DNA from: Campylobacterales bacterium
Lineage (GTDB): Bacteria; Campylobacterota; Campylobacteria; Campylobacterales; QNZT01
DNA length: 46,280 nt
Direction: 5' to 3'
Assembly: GCA_015489185.1 (NCBI GenBank)
Contig: WGAE01000150.1
Coordinates: 1-46,280, forward strand
Of the stretch, positions 8,924-17,721 are shown in pieces. The notes beneath the pieces were generated by a model that was not told the origin of the DNA, searched no databases, and was given only the letters and a program-made list of their open reading frames with translations. The translations under genes were made by a program, and so were the position numbers. Numbering within the stretch: the stretch's first letter is position 1; every line of letters starts with the position of its first letter.

Positions 8924-9853
8924 TTATTTTTTCGCTTTCTTCTCTTTAGCTCCGATCGCTTCGAGATACTTTTGTCTTGTAAAATCTTTTTTGCCGTTGA
9001 AATAGACAGTTGGTGTACCGCTGATCATCATTTTGTCCGCATACGCTTTATCAAGCGCATACGCCTCTTCAACCTCTTTGGTATGAATATCTTTAGATGT
9101 CAAATGTGTACCGATCTTTTTATTGAATGCATCAAGTATCTTCTTCTCGTCGGAAGTATCCAGGTTAAACTTAGCATCGTAGACTTTTTGGTAAATATCC
9201 TTAACCCCTTTATGATGTGCCGCGATCATCGCCCGAATCACCGTCGGTGCCTCTTTGTGCAACATTACGAGCGGAAAGTGATAATAGTAGAGTGCGATTT
9301 TATCGGGATGCTCTTTCGCCGCTTTGAGGATTTTAGGCATATACCCCTGACAAAAAGGGCAAATCGGATCACTAAATACAACTACTTTGTTAGGTGCTTT
9401 TTCACTACCGTAGACAAGATGGTCTTTACGATAGTAGGAGCTGTCCATATCGGGAACGAGTTTGTCTTTCAACGAAGAGCGATTTACGATGTTCACAAAA
9501 TCCCGGACGATATATTTTCCGTTGCTGAAGATTTTGTCATGCACCGTAACTTTTTTCCCTTTTTGTGCTTTGATGGTCAGATCGATATCAAGAAAATAGA
9601 CTTTCCAGCCCGGAAGATCTTTGACATCCTTGACCTGTCTGATACGAATCCCTTTGAGCTGATAGTTCGGATTGACGGAGATTGCACGTTTGACATATTC
9701 GAGCAGTCGCTTTTGTGTCTTCTGTTCCTGGGTGAGCGGTGCCTCTTTTTTGACCGGTTGGGCTTTTGTATGATCTGCTTTCGCCCACAAAGGCAGCAGC
9801 GTACTACTTGCTGTCAATAACGTCAGTGTCAATAACTTCGACATCAATCGCAT
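8924..9853 (-). CDS. Periplasmic DsbC/DsbG-like thiol:disulfide interchange protein
   Basis: Predicted exported thioredoxin-fold oxidoreductase or disulfide isomerase. A signal peptide (about residues 1-25) is followed by a roughly 115-residue N-terminal region, probably a dimerisation domain. The thioredoxin fold carries the active site CPFC (C165, C168 in the 309-residue form), and SGTPTVYFNG provides the Thr-cisPro loop seen in DsbC. The ATG at 9853 is preferred because AAGGAG lies nine bases upstream; the in-frame ATG at 9859 is only three bases from it. The start overlaps the end of fxsA by about 50 bases. Helicobacter has a comparable dimeric protein (HP0231). Placement next to hemC suggests, but does not prove, a role in cytochrome c maturation. 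Confidence 0.85.
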   Translation of the reverse strand: MRLMSKLLTLTLLTASSTLLPLWAKADHTKAQPVKKEAPLTQEQKTQKRLLEYVKRAISVNPNYQLKGIRIRQVKDVKDLPGWKVYFLDIDLTIKAQKGKKVTVHDKIFSNGKYIVRDFVNIVNRSSLKDKLVPDMDSSYYRKDHLVYGSEKAPNKVVVFSDPICPFCQGYMPKILKAAKEHPDKIALYYYHFPLVMLHKEAPTVIRAMIAAHHKGVKDIYQKVYDAKFNLDTSDEKKILDAFNKKIGTHLTSKDIHTKEVEEAYALDKAYADKMMISGTPTVYFNGKKDFTRQKYLEAIGAKEKKAKK

Positions 9854-10223
9854 CGTCATATTCTCCTTTTGATTTACATTGTTTTTTTCGCTTCAAATGT
9901 AATATTTTTTCAGCAATAAATGTACCGAAAAAACCAAATTGCAGCAGGACACCGATAATGTCACTCAAAAATCCCGGGATGATCAGCAAAATCGCCCCAA
10001 GCAGCGACATCATATTCATCTTTTGAAACTGTTCAATCGTGATCGATCCCTGCATCAGCGCCATCATACTTTGCGCCAGAGTATAGCGAAAGTTGGTTAA
10101 TAAAAAGAATCCGACAAACGCACTGATCACAATCTCCAGAAAGGTAGCGAGCCCGCCGATACGCGAAGCGATATCGATAGTGACGATCACTTCAAAAAAG
10201 AGATAGAGCAAAAAATAAAACAC
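9804..10223 (-). CDS. fxsA: FxsA family inner-membrane protein
   Basis: Small integral membrane protein of the FxsA family, whose E. coli member modulates phage T7 exclusion by F. Its native role is unknown. The 139 residues show hydrophobic segments near 2-20, 24-45 and 75-100, with a lysine-rich then acidic tail. The start is GTG, whose G is shared with the TAG stop of proS, so translation is coupled. Campylobacter jejuni has a membrane gene in the same place between proS and hemC. The acidic tail overlaps the start of the DsbC-like gene. Confidence 0.82.
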   Translation of the reverse strand: MFYFLLYLFFEVIVTIDIASRIGGLATFLEIVISAFVGFFLLTNFRYTLAQSMMALMQGSITIEQFQKMNMMSLLGAILLIIPGFLSDIIGVLLQFGFFGTFIAEKILHLKRKKQCKSKGEYDDAIDVEVIDTDVIDSK

Positions 10224-11914
10224 TACGACTCCATAAGTTTATCAAATACTGTTTCGGTATCTACCGCGGTTTTGGAAAGCGTTTTTCGATCCACAATCTC
10301 CACTTTTCCCTCTTTCAGTCCTTTACCGACAATCACCCCTTTTGGAAAACCGAAAAGTTCAAAATCGCTCATCTTGAAACCGAATCGTTCACTGCGGTCA
10401 TCGAGCAAGACGCGTTTTCCGGCATCTTGCAGTTTTTCGTACAATGTTTCGGCAAACGTACGCTGCGCTTCGTCTTTAATATTCGAAATGATAATCATAA
10501 TATCAAACGGTGTCGTCTCTTCGGTCCAGATACACCCTTTTTCATCATGATGCTGTTCAATCACGACGGCAACCAGTCTGCTTACACCGATTCCGTATGT
10601 GCCCATCACAAACGGTCTGGCTTTGCCGTTTCGATCCAGAAAGGTCGCACCCAGCGCTTCGGAATATTTGGTACCGAGCTGAAAAATATGCCCTACTTCG
10701 ATCCCTTTGGTCAGCGTCAGTTTCCCGCCGCATTTCGCACACCGATCTCCCTCTTGTACGGTGATCAAATCTTTGTAGGTAAACGGTTTGCCTTTGAAAT
10801 CATACCCGACATAGTGGTAATCTTCACGATTCGCACCGCAAATCATCGGCGCTTCATCCCGCAACTCTTCATCGACATATACGGTGACATTTTCCGCATC
10901 GGGTCCGATATAGCCGGGAACCAGCCCCGCCGCTTCAAGCTCCGCTTCCGTCGCGTCGACAAGCTCCAGCGCACCGGTCACCGACAACGCTTTGGTCTCC
11001 TGCAACGTATCGCTTCCGCGCACGAAGAAGAGGACAATCTCTTCATGATCTTCGAAAATCGCCTTTTTCGCCACCGCTTTAACGAGAAAATCCTCCGAAA
11101 TTTTGAAAAATTCAGCTAACGCCTCGATCGTCTTGACACCCGGTGTATGAAATGGTCCGGGTGTCATCTCGACATCGCTTTTGTCGATAACTTTTGCCGC
11201 GCGTTTGGCTGCTTCGATATTGGCGGCGTAATCGCATCCCTCACAAATAACGATATCATCCTCTCCGTTTTCCGCCAGTACCATAAACTCTTTGGAGCCG
11301 CTGCCGCCGATCGCGCCGCTGTCCGCTTCGACCACCCTGTATGTGAGTCCGAGGCGATCGAGAATTTTTCCGTATGTCTCTTCCATCAGCGCATATTCGC
11401 GTTGCATATCTTCGACACTTTCATGAAAGCTGTATCCGTCTTTCATGATAAACTCACGCCCCCGAAGCAATCCATAGCGCGGTCTCGCTTCATCACGAAA
11501 CTTCGTATGGATCTGATAGAGATTGAGCGGCAACTCTTTATAACTTTTCACACGGTTGCGTACCAGATCGACCATCGCCTCTTCATGGGTGGGACCGAGC
11601 ACGAACTCATTCTCTTTCCTATCTTTAAAGCGTAAAAGCTCCTTACCGAAACGCTCGTATCTACCGCTCTCTTTCCAAAGTTGCGAAGGCGTTACGAAAC
11701 CAAGCAATACCTCTTGATTACCCGCTTTGTCCAACTCCTCCTTGACGATGCGTCTGATGTTATCCAGAACCATTTTCCCCAGCGGCAGATAGTTGTAGAT
11801 ACCGCTTCCGATCTGTGCGATAAAGCCGCCCCGAACCAGAAAGATGTGACTTGGAAGTACCGCATCTTTGGGTGCTTCTTTTGATGTCGGCGCAAAGAGT
11901 TTGCTCAGTTTCAA
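10223..11914 (-). CDS. proS: Prolyl-tRNA synthetase
   Basis: Class II enzyme charging tRNA-Pro. The 563 residues match the bacterial type with an editing insertion (about residues 220-390) between motifs 2 and 3. Visible are the N-terminal IGSGIYNYLPLG, motif 2 FRDEARPRYGLLRGREF, and the C-terminal anticodon domain with GKRVLLDDRSERFGFKM. The start codon is TTG. It forms the four-base overlap TTGA with the hemA stop and has GGAG seven bases upstream. The hemA-proS adjacency couples two users of charged tRNA chemistry and is conserved in the phylum. Confidence 0.97.
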   Translation of the reverse strand: MKLSKLFAPTSKEAPKDAVLPSHIFLVRGGFIAQIGSGIYNYLPLGKMVLDNIRRIVKEELDKAGNQEVLLGFVTPSQLWKESGRYERFGKELLRFKDRKENEFVLGPTHEEAMVDLVRNRVKSYKELPLNLYQIHTKFRDEARPRYGLLRGREFIMKDGYSFHESVEDMQREYALMEETYGKILDRLGLTYRVVEADSGAIGGSGSKEFMVLAENGEDDIVICEGCDYAANIEAAKRAAKVIDKSDVEMTPGPFHTPGVKTIEALAEFFKISEDFLVKAVAKKAIFEDHEEIVLFFVRGSDTLQETKALSVTGALELVDATEAELEAAGLVPGYIGPDAENVTVYVDEELRDEAPMICGANREDYHYVGYDFKGKPFTYKDLITVQEGDRCAKCGGKLTLTKGIEVGHIFQLGTKYSEALGATFLDRNGKARPFVMGTYGIGVSRLVAVVIEQHHDEKGCIWTEETTPFDIMIIISNIKDEAQRTFAETLYEKLQDAGKRVLLDDRSERFGFKMSDFELFGFPKGVIVGKGLKEGKVEIVDRKTLSKTAVDTETVFDKLMES

Positions 11915-13239
11915 TCTTTCTCCTTTGTCGTTAAATCTTTTTGTATCTGATATTCACACTTGTAGGTATTGATCGCTTTTCGCTGATGGGCGTTGAGATT
12001 GAAAAAAACCTGCACCGACTGTACGACCGTATCCGCCTGCGGCTGTTCGGCAATCTTTTTCAAAATGCTCGTCGGTTCATGCAAAAAACTGTTAAATGCC
12101 TGATGGAGTATCTTTTCCACCTGCTTTTCATATTCGGCAGGGATATAACCCTTTTTAATCGCCCGGTGCAACTCTTTCTGACTCGCTTCACGCGCTTTTT
12201 TGCGAATCTCCTTAATCATAGGATCAACCGAGAGCGTCTGGAGCCACTTAAAAAAGTTTTCAGTAAACTCTCCGACGATCTCAAACGCCTTTTGGGCATT
12301 TTGCGCACGTTGCGCCAGATTCTGCTGCATAATGGTACGCAGATCGTCCACCGCGTAGATTGTGAGATTTTCATAGTCGCACTGTTCGATATCTCTGGGG
12401 ATTGCGATATCAAACCAGTGTCTTTCAAACGTCGTCTCCTCGACCATATCTTTGGTAATAATCGGCTCTGACGCCCCCGTTGCGGAAAAGAGCAGTCTGT
12501 AGTGGTTGACCAGTTTCGGCAGTTCCGAAAAAGGTTCTACCGTCACGGTAACTTTTTCGATCCTTTTGGCAAGCTCCAGCGCTTTTTCCATATCACGATT
12601 GACAAGAATAATATTCGCACCCGCGTTTGCCAGATGCTTCGCGGTGAGTTCTCCCATCTCACCCGCTCCGACAACCACGCCGCTGTATCCTCCCAGATTG
12701 CCGCCGAAGATCTCTTTGGCTTTTGCAACCGCGACACTCGCGACAGAGATCGGATTTTTGGAGATATCCGTCATATTACGAACGGCGGCGGAACATCGAA
12801 ACGCATTATGCATCACCCTCGCGATTTTCTGTCCGCTGAACCCGTGCTCATACGAAAAACTGAATGCATCTTTCACCTGTCCGACAATCTGCGTCTCCCC
12901 AAGCACCAGACTGTCCAGTGACGAAACCACACTGAAAATATGATGAATCGCATCCGCGTCAGTGTAGATTTCCCCTTTTCCATCAAGTTCATCACACGAA
13001 ACACCGGTAAGACGGCAGATGATCCCAAGAATTTCATCACCCAGCCCCTCTACCTCTTTAGCACTGACCAAAATCTCGACACGGTTACAGGTCGAAATAA
13101 TCAACGCTTCATGCACACTATCAACGGCTAGCAACGCTTCATAAAAACGCTTGCGCAACGTTTCATCCGCAAAAGAGAGACGTTCACGTGTTTCGATGTT
13201 GGTATTTTTGTGTGTGAAACTCGCAATGAGATAGCGCAT
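11911..13239 (-). CDS. hemA: Glutamyl-tRNA reductase
   Basis: NADPH-dependent reduction of glutamyl-tRNA to glutamate-1-semialdehyde, the committed step of C5-pathway haem synthesis. At 442 residues it has the N-terminal catalytic domain with SFTHKNTNIETRERLSF and the nucleophile C51 in STCNRVE. The NADPH domain shows GVVVGAGEMGELTAKHL, and a helical dimerisation domain lies at the C-terminus. ATG 13239 is chosen; the preceding in-frame TTG at 13242 is poorer. Its first base overlaps the stop of the polyprenyl synthase gene. Confidence 0.96.
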   Translation of the reverse strand: MRYLIASFTHKNTNIETRERLSFADETLRKRFYEALLAVDSVHEALIISTCNRVEILVSAKEVEGLGDEILGIICRLTGVSCDELDGKGEIYTDADAIHHIFSVVSSLDSLVLGETQIVGQVKDAFSFSYEHGFSGQKIARVMHNAFRCSAAVRNMTDISKNPISVASVAVAKAKEIFGGNLGGYSGVVVGAGEMGELTAKHLANAGANIILVNRDMEKALELAKRIEKVTVTVEPFSELPKLVNHYRLLFSATGASEPIITKDMVEETTFERHWFDIAIPRDIEQCDYENLTIYAVDDLRTIMQQNLAQRAQNAQKAFEIVGEFTENFFKWLQTLSVDPMIKEIRKKAREASQKELHRAIKKGYIPAEYEKQVEKILHQAFNSFLHEPTSILKKIAEQPQADTVVQSVQVFFNLNAHQRKAINTYKCEYQIQKDLTTKEKD

Positions 13240-14132
13240 CAATACTCTCTTTCAATCATATCGGTAATCACTTTTTCGAGATCATCGTTTTTTTCGTGCG
13301 CGATCGCATCAAGTGCTTCGTATCCCAGAGTTCTGGCATAAGAGACCGATTTTTCAACTGCACCGCTTTCAGCCATTTTTTCTTTTAACCAGTTTGCTTC
13401 ATCCTCTTCGAGCGCTTTACGATAGAGTGATATCAACCGTTTGCGATCCTGTTCCGATAAAGATTGATAAAGATAGATATACGGCAGTGTTGTTTTTCCC
13501 TCTTTGAAGTCAGCAAGTGCCGGTTTTCCGAGTGTCGCCTCATCGGAAACGATATCAAGCACATCGTCAATAATCTGAAACGCCAGGCCGAGATTTTTAC
13601 CGTATAATCCGAAAGCTTTAGTATCTTTACCCGCAAGTGCAGCGGCACTCGAGGCAGTCGCTTCAATCAAAACCGCTGTTTTTTTATAGATCATATCAAA
13701 ATACTTCGCTTCATCCAATTGCAACGCTTCGGAGTATGCGACATCCAGTAACTCACCGGCAGAGAGTTTTGAAACGGCGTCGGAAACCGTTTTAGCGATA
13801 AACGGAGAAAAGTCGCTCAATTCGCTGAAGGCTTTGGAATAGAGAATATCACCCAGCATGACAGCCGTTTTACTACCGTGGGTGGCATTGAGAGAAGCGA
13901 TACCCCTGCGTGTAACGGCTTCGTCGATCACGTCGTCATGAAGTAAACTCGCCGCATGAATCAATTCAATAATAGCCGCAAGTTTAATATTTTCCTGCGC
14001 CTCGGGAGCGATCTTCATAACCAGTTTTGCACGCAGTCGCTTACCTTTTGGAACTTTAGCATAGAGTTCTGTTGCAAGAGGATCAACCTCATTAACAAAA
14101 GTATGCATCAGTGATTCGATTTTTTCCAGCAT
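13239..14132 (-). CDS. ispB: Polyprenyl diphosphate synthase (octaprenyl/heptaprenyl type)
   Basis: Trans-prenyltransferase that builds the isoprenoid side chain of menaquinone. The 297-residue protein has both aspartate-rich motifs: the first as LLHDDVIDEAVTRRG, the second as FQIIDDVLDIVSD. It also has the early GKRLRAKLV segment and MLGDILYSKAF. Chain length cannot be read from the sequence. The gene sits in the same run as the UbiD-family decarboxylase, so tail synthesis and head-group processing of menaquinone share a transcript. AAAGG precedes the ATG. Confidence 0.93.
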   Translation of the reverse strand: MLEKIESLMHTFVNEVDPLATELYAKVPKGKRLRAKLVMKIAPEAQENIKLAAIIELIHAASLLHDDVIDEAVTRRGIASLNATHGSKTAVMLGDILYSKAFSELSDFSPFIAKTVSDAVSKLSAGELLDVAYSEALQLDEAKYFDMIYKKTAVLIEATASSAAALAGKDTKAFGLYGKNLGLAFQIIDDVLDIVSDEATLGKPALADFKEGKTTLPYIYLYQSLSEQDRKRLISLYRKALEEDEANWLKEKMAESGAVEKSVSYARTLGYEALDAIAHEKNDDLEKVITDMIEREY

Positions 14133-14140
14133 AAATACCT

Positions 14141-14569
14141 TTACTTTTTAGGCTTCGTGACTTTGATAGTCAACCTGTTCTCCGGATCGGCAAATTGTGC
14201 CAGAATCGTTGCAATCCTCTTTTTCGTATCGAATGCCTTGAAGCTGATATAAACAAACGCCCGTTTATCCATCCGTGCATAATCGCCCGTCAAATAGAGC
14301 TTAATCGTATCCAATCCGTAACGCGGCTCGAGCACATACTGTGTTTTAAACCCTTCATAGTCGACCAAAACTACCAAACGTTCATTTTGGTAGAGCGTCC
14401 AGCGAAACTGCAATATCCCCTCTTTGGGGAAGGTAACCGGATAATCTTTTTTGATTACCGCTTCGGCAATCTGATCTTTCTTCAGATGAAACGTATACTC
14501 AAAACTGAAATCGACCGTCGCAAACGAAAGCAGCGGGAAGAGTATACAAACGAGTAGCACTCTACTCAT
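14141..14569 (-). CDS. Exported hypothetical protein, conserved position in Campylobacterota
   Basis: 142-residue protein of unknown function. It starts with a short signal peptide (SRVLLVCILFPLLSFA), followed by a beta-rich soluble domain with many alternating aromatic and charged residues and a basic C-terminus ending KVTKPKK. No catalytic motif is evident. It overlaps the upstream DUF2018 gene by eight bases and lies eight bases before the polyprenyl synthase gene. Helicobacter pylori, as I recall, has an uncharacterised gene (HP0241) in this exact slot, so I infer a conserved periplasmic protein of the cluster. Any link to haem or quinone synthesis is only contextual. Confidence 0.75.
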   Translation of the reverse strand: MSRVLLVCILFPLLSFATVDFSFEYTFHLKKDQIAEAVIKKDYPVTFPKEGILQFRWTLYQNERLVVLVDYEGFKTQYVLEPRYGLDTIKLYLTGDYARMDKRAFVYISFKAFDTKKRIATILAQFADPENRLTIKVTKPKK

Positions 14570-14840
14570 TTTTTGTCAGGATATCGCCCATCCCTTCGAT
14601 AAAGAGACTTGTCTGCTTCTCCTTAACTTTCTCGGGATTTTCCCAGATATAGTTTTGCAAAATTTGCATAATATCTTTATCTTCACCCATCATTTCCTCA
14701 AACAGAAGCTCATACGCCGCCAGCTTCTCAAGATTTCTGGACAACTCCTCTTCAACAAGGTTTCTGTTTGCGTTAAAAATAATATCGAAATATTTCTTTT
14801 GCGGGCTACCTCCGAAGAGATCATCATCTTCCATGAACAT
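14562..14840 (-). CDS. DUF2018 protein (HP0242-like, knotted-dimer family)
   Basis: Acidic 92-residue helical protein. It matches DUF2018 by size, by its NLEKLAAYELLFEEMM segment and by position before the polyprenyl synthase / hemA / proS block. The H. pylori member HP0242 is known as an intertwined, pseudo-knotted homodimer of helices. Its biochemical role is unknown. It is the first gene of this nine-gene run, with AAAGGG six bases from the ATG and a good -10 box upstream. A second in-frame ATG two codons later is also possible. Confidence 0.82.
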   Translation of the reverse strand: MFMEDDDLFGGSPQKKYFDIIFNANRNLVEEELSRNLEKLAAYELLFEEMMGEDKDIMQILQNYIWENPEKVKEKQTSLFIEGMGDILTKNE

Positions 14841-14902
14841 CTTTTACCCTTTTGGTTCATTTTTTTGCTCAAAAAGCTTTTAAATCCCTGAGACAAGGGA
14901 AA

Positions 14903-14908
14903 ATTATA
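14903..14908 (-). promoter_or_regulatory. Candidate extended -10 promoter of the DUF2018-hemA-hemC run
   Basis: Minus strand reads ATGGTATAAT, a TG-extended -10 box 60-65 bases before the DUF2018 ATG and just after the dus stop codon. A small inverted repeat (TCCCT, six bases, AGGGA) lies at 14885-14900, around the expected transcription start. It could be a weak operator or leader hairpin. Confidence 0.5.
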
Positions 14909-14911
14909 CCA

Positions 14912-15856
14912 TTAATTGCTAAAAAATTCGACTATCATCTCCCTGATCACTACGGGATCACTGATACGGTTGATCCGATCACGGAATGCGGAAGCGTTGG
15001 GAAAACTTTTTGAGTAGGTATGCAGATGTTTACGAAAGATCGTCGCTCCCCGCTCCCCGTAAAAACGGAGCATCGCATCGTAATGTTCGAGTACAATTTC
15101 CAGAATCTTCGACTTGTCGACAAAGGTACGCTCCTCTTTGATCTGCCAGAAAATCCATGGATTTCCAACCGCACCCCTGCCGATCATGACTCCGTCACAA
15201 TCCGTTCTCTCACGTACTTCATGCACTTTTTGCAACGACGTAATATCACCGTTGGCGATCACCGGAATTTTAACCGCAGCTTTTGCCCGGGCAATCGCAT
15301 CATAGTCAACCGGTGCTTTGTATCTACCCGATCGTGTGCGTCCATGCAGTGTCAAAAAATCCGCTCCTGCCGATTCAACGGTACAAGCGATATCTTCAGG
15401 GATTTTTTCATTGAAACCTAATCTCGCTTTGACAGAGGTGTAACGTTTGTTCGAGTAGCGTTTGATCGTCTCAACGATCCGTGCAAGTTGATCAAGATCT
15501 TTAAGAAGAGAAGAACCGGAGTTTTGAGAAACAACCTTGGGAACCGGACATCCACAGTTCAGATCGATTCCGTCAATTCCCTCGATATCGTTCAAAATTT
15601 CGACCGCCTCTTTTGCCACCTTTTCATCTCCCGCCGCAATCTGGACGATATACGGCGTCTCAAGTGGAGATTTTTCGATCATTTTAAGTGATTTACGGGA
15701 ATGATGCAACAGTGCGTTAGCACTGATCATTTCAGAAAATGTCAGATCGACACCGAACTTTTTGGCAACATGTCGAAACGGCAGGTCGGTATAACCTGCC
15801 AACGGGGCGAGTGCCACCAAATCTTTTTTCGAAAAATCGATTTTCCTCGTTTCCAC
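14912..15856 (-). CDS. dus: tRNA-dihydrouridine synthase (DusB-like)
   Basis: FMN-dependent reduction of uridines in tRNA. The 314-residue protein has the barrel start APLAGYTDLPFR, the signature GIDLNCGCPVPKVV with the catalytic cysteine, LTLHGRTRSGRYKAPVDY, and FMN-binding PVIANGDI and GVMIGRGAVGNPW. The start is GTG, seven bases from the upstream membrane protein gene, with only a weak ribosome site, so translational coupling is likely. It closes the gltB-to-dus run. Which uridine it modifies cannot be told. Confidence 0.93.
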   Translation of the reverse strand: METRKIDFSKKDLVALAPLAGYTDLPFRHVAKKFGVDLTFSEMISANALLHHSRKSLKMIEKSPLETPYIVQIAAGDEKVAKEAVEILNDIEGIDGIDLNCGCPVPKVVSQNSGSSLLKDLDQLARIVETIKRYSNKRYTSVKARLGFNEKIPEDIACTVESAGADFLTLHGRTRSGRYKAPVDYDAIARAKAAVKIPVIANGDITSLQKVHEVRERTDCDGVMIGRGAVGNPWIFWQIKEERTFVDKSKILEIVLEHYDAMLRFYGERGATIFRKHLHTYSKSFPNASAFRDRINRISDPVVIREMIVEFFSN

Positions 15857-15862
15857 GTCCGA

Positions 15863-16873
15863 CTATTTAAAAAAGAGATCGGTATCGAAGTTTTTACCGC
15901 TGTCTTTGAGGAAGAGCAGATATTTGAAAACAGGATACTCCTCTTCGCTGGAGTTTTCGAGGAACTCTCTTGCGACTTCAACCATCTGATGTTCAAAAAG
16001 CAGATAGAGATACCCGTCCCCCGCTTCATGAGGAAATTCGTGCGCCAACCTCTCAAAAAGCATAATCAGTCGATCCGGACCGATTTTTCCTTTGAGTTTC
16101 TTCGCCAGAGTAATGAAATCTTCTTTTTTGAAATCAAGTTTTCGTATAAAGTCGATCATATCCTCTTCACTTAATTCGATCGGGTTCTTTTTATCGTTGA
16201 TGCGATCGATCAATTTATAAAAAAGCTCTTTGGTCGGTTCGACTTCATACTTTTTAATCTCATCCAGTGACGCATATTCCGCCAACGCCAGATGCGCCTT
16301 TTGACACAATGTTTTGTCATCACACTTTTTGAGAATTGTCTCGGCATATTTTTTATCTTTTTTAAGCGCATTTTCCGCATTTTGCAGTACAAGCGCGTTA
16401 TCCGGCAAAAGATTGAATTTGGACAGATCAATCACTTCGCCCTCTTTGATACGCTGCTTGGCTTCAAGGATATCCTGAATACCGTCATCGTAGACGCGAT
16501 GGTGCATCGATCGTTTGGGATCGATATTTAAAAGCGGTAAAATCGCACCGGGAAGTTTGAAGGCCTCGCTCTTATACCCCTCTCCGCTAAGTTGTTTTCC
16601 CAAAAGCGCACGTTTGGCGTTTTCGACAAATTTTTCACTATCCTTTTTAATTGCTCTGAGTTTGGCATATTGCAGTGTTCCGTAGAACATCAGATGCAAA
16701 ACGGTAAGCAGATAGAGTACAAAAGCGGGTAGCATAACCCAGACTGCAACGGGCAACCGTACCGTTACACCGGCTATGGACATCGCGTAATATGCACCCG
16801 TATAGGAGTAGACTGCAATACCCATCGCGATAAGCACCAGTGCACCGAAAACGATATACTTTTTTACGCCCAT
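15863..16873 (-). CDS. Membrane-anchored conserved hypothetical protein
   Basis: 336 residues of unknown function. Two N-terminal membrane segments (about residues 6-28 and 42-66) are followed by a long, charged, mostly helical soluble part rich in Lys, Glu and Leu. It contains FVENAKRALLGK and repeated short helices (NALKKDKKYAETILKKCDD). The pattern resembles a cytoplasmic tetratricopeptide-like helical repeat tethered to the inner membrane, although no clear TPR consensus could be assigned. It sits between dksA and dus and is probably co-transcribed with both. I do not recognise a named family. Confidence 0.7.
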   Translation of the reverse strand: MGVKKYIVFGALVLIAMGIAVYSYTGAYYAMSIAGVTVRLPVAVWVMLPAFVLYLLTVLHLMFYGTLQYAKLRAIKKDSEKFVENAKRALLGKQLSGEGYKSEAFKLPGAILPLLNIDPKRSMHHRVYDDGIQDILEAKQRIKEGEVIDLSKFNLLPDNALVLQNAENALKKDKKYAETILKKCDDKTLCQKAHLALAEYASLDEIKKYEVEPTKELFYKLIDRINDKKNPIELSEEDMIDFIRKLDFKKEDFITLAKKLKGKIGPDRLIMLFERLAHEFPHEAGDGYLYLLFEHQMVEVAREFLENSSEEEYPVFKYLLFLKDSGKNFDTDLFFK

Positions 16874-16889
16874 ATTTTTTATTGTCCTT

Positions 16890-17240
16890 TTATGCAGATT
16901 TTTCCACGATTTCTCTGCATACTATACAATATTTCGCCTGTGGTTTGACTTGTAATCTCGCCACACCGATAGGCTCTTCACACATCTCACAGATACCGTA
17001 TGTTTTGTTCGAAATCTTATGCAAAGCATAATCTATCTCTTTAAGTTCATTCATCAGTTTTGTACTGATCGTGCGCTCGATTTCGCTATCCGTACTGATC
17101 GTCGCAAAATCGGCTTCATCGCTCGCATCCGTGGTCTTGAGCTCCTTGATCTCCTGCGCGCGATCATGCATCGTCTTTTGGATCTCTTCTTTTCGTTTCA
17201 AAAGTATCTCTTCGAACTGTTTGAGTTGTTCTTCTGTCAT
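16890..17240 (-). CDS. dksA: DksA/TraR family C4 zinc-finger transcription regulator
   Basis: Small RNA-polymerase secondary-channel protein that works with ppGpp in the stringent response. The 116-residue form starts at ATG 17240 after AAAAGGAG; an upstream in-frame extension to 17321 lacks a start site and covers the intergenic gap. A helical hairpin with the tip motif DxxDxA (D41, D44, A46) is followed by a four-cysteine finger (C84, C87, C105, C108). The intact acidic tip suggests true DksA activity rather than a TraR-like relic. Campylobacter jejuni has the same gene next to rlmH and accD. Confidence 0.92.
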   Translation of the reverse strand: MTEEQLKQFEEILLKRKEEIQKTMHDRAQEIKELKTTDASDEADFATISTDSEIERTISTKLMNELKEIDYALHKISNKTYGICEMCEEPIGVARLQVKPQAKYCIVCREIVEKSA

Positions 17241-17265
17241 TTCACGCTCCTTTTCAGCCTGCACA

Positions 17266-17721
17266 TCATTTATGATAGGGGTGGTTGTGCAAAAGTGTAA
17301 AAGCCCTGTATATCTGTTCATACAGAACCACTTTCGCGATTTTATGACTCATTGTCAATTTACTTAAACTTATAATTAAATCGCCTTTGCGTATAAAGTT
17401 TTCTTCAAAACCGTACGCACCGCCGATAAAAAAATTTAAGTTTGTATTTATATCAAATTTTTTATAAAATTCAAAACTATCTAACATTTTTCCATCCGGA
17501 TGCAAAATGATGTTATACCCTTTCATGAAGGGTTCAAACGCTTGTGTATAACTTGCACGTGCGGTTTTAGGATCTCTGTTTTGCGCGGAAGCGATTTTGT
17601 TATTGAAAATATTGTGTTCATTTAGTGTACAGTAACGGGAAATCATCTTCGAAAAATGCGCCGTAATCGCGCTGTATTCGTCTTTTGAAGCTTTTTCGAT
17701 CGTGTAGATATCAATCTTCAT
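17266..17721 (-). CDS. rlmH: 23S rRNA (pseudouridine1915-N3)-methyltransferase
   Basis: SPOUT-class methyltransferase acting on helix 69 of 23S rRNA. It is 151 residues from ATG 17721, close to the usual 150-155. It has the SAM-binding loop FFIGGAYGFEE, ISLSKLTMSH, and the family C-terminus LLHNHPYHK. The start overlaps the ThiE-like gene by 11 bases. There is no strong ribosome site, so coupling is likely. The longer frame reaching 17769 is rejected. Confidence 0.94.
   Translation of the reverse strand: MKIDIYTIEKASKDEYSAITAHFSKMISRYCTLNEHNIFNNKIASAQNRDPKTARASYTQAFEPFMKGYNIILHPDGKMLDSFEFYKKFDINTNLNFFIGGAYGFEENFIRKGDLIISLSKLTMSHKIAKVVLYEQIYRAFTLLHNHPYHK

Noticed and set aside
8882..9820. A 312-codon plus-strand frame opposite the DsbC-like gene
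   Set aside because: Cysteine- and phenylalanine-rich composition typical of antisense shadows. The minus-strand protein has clear active-site motifs.
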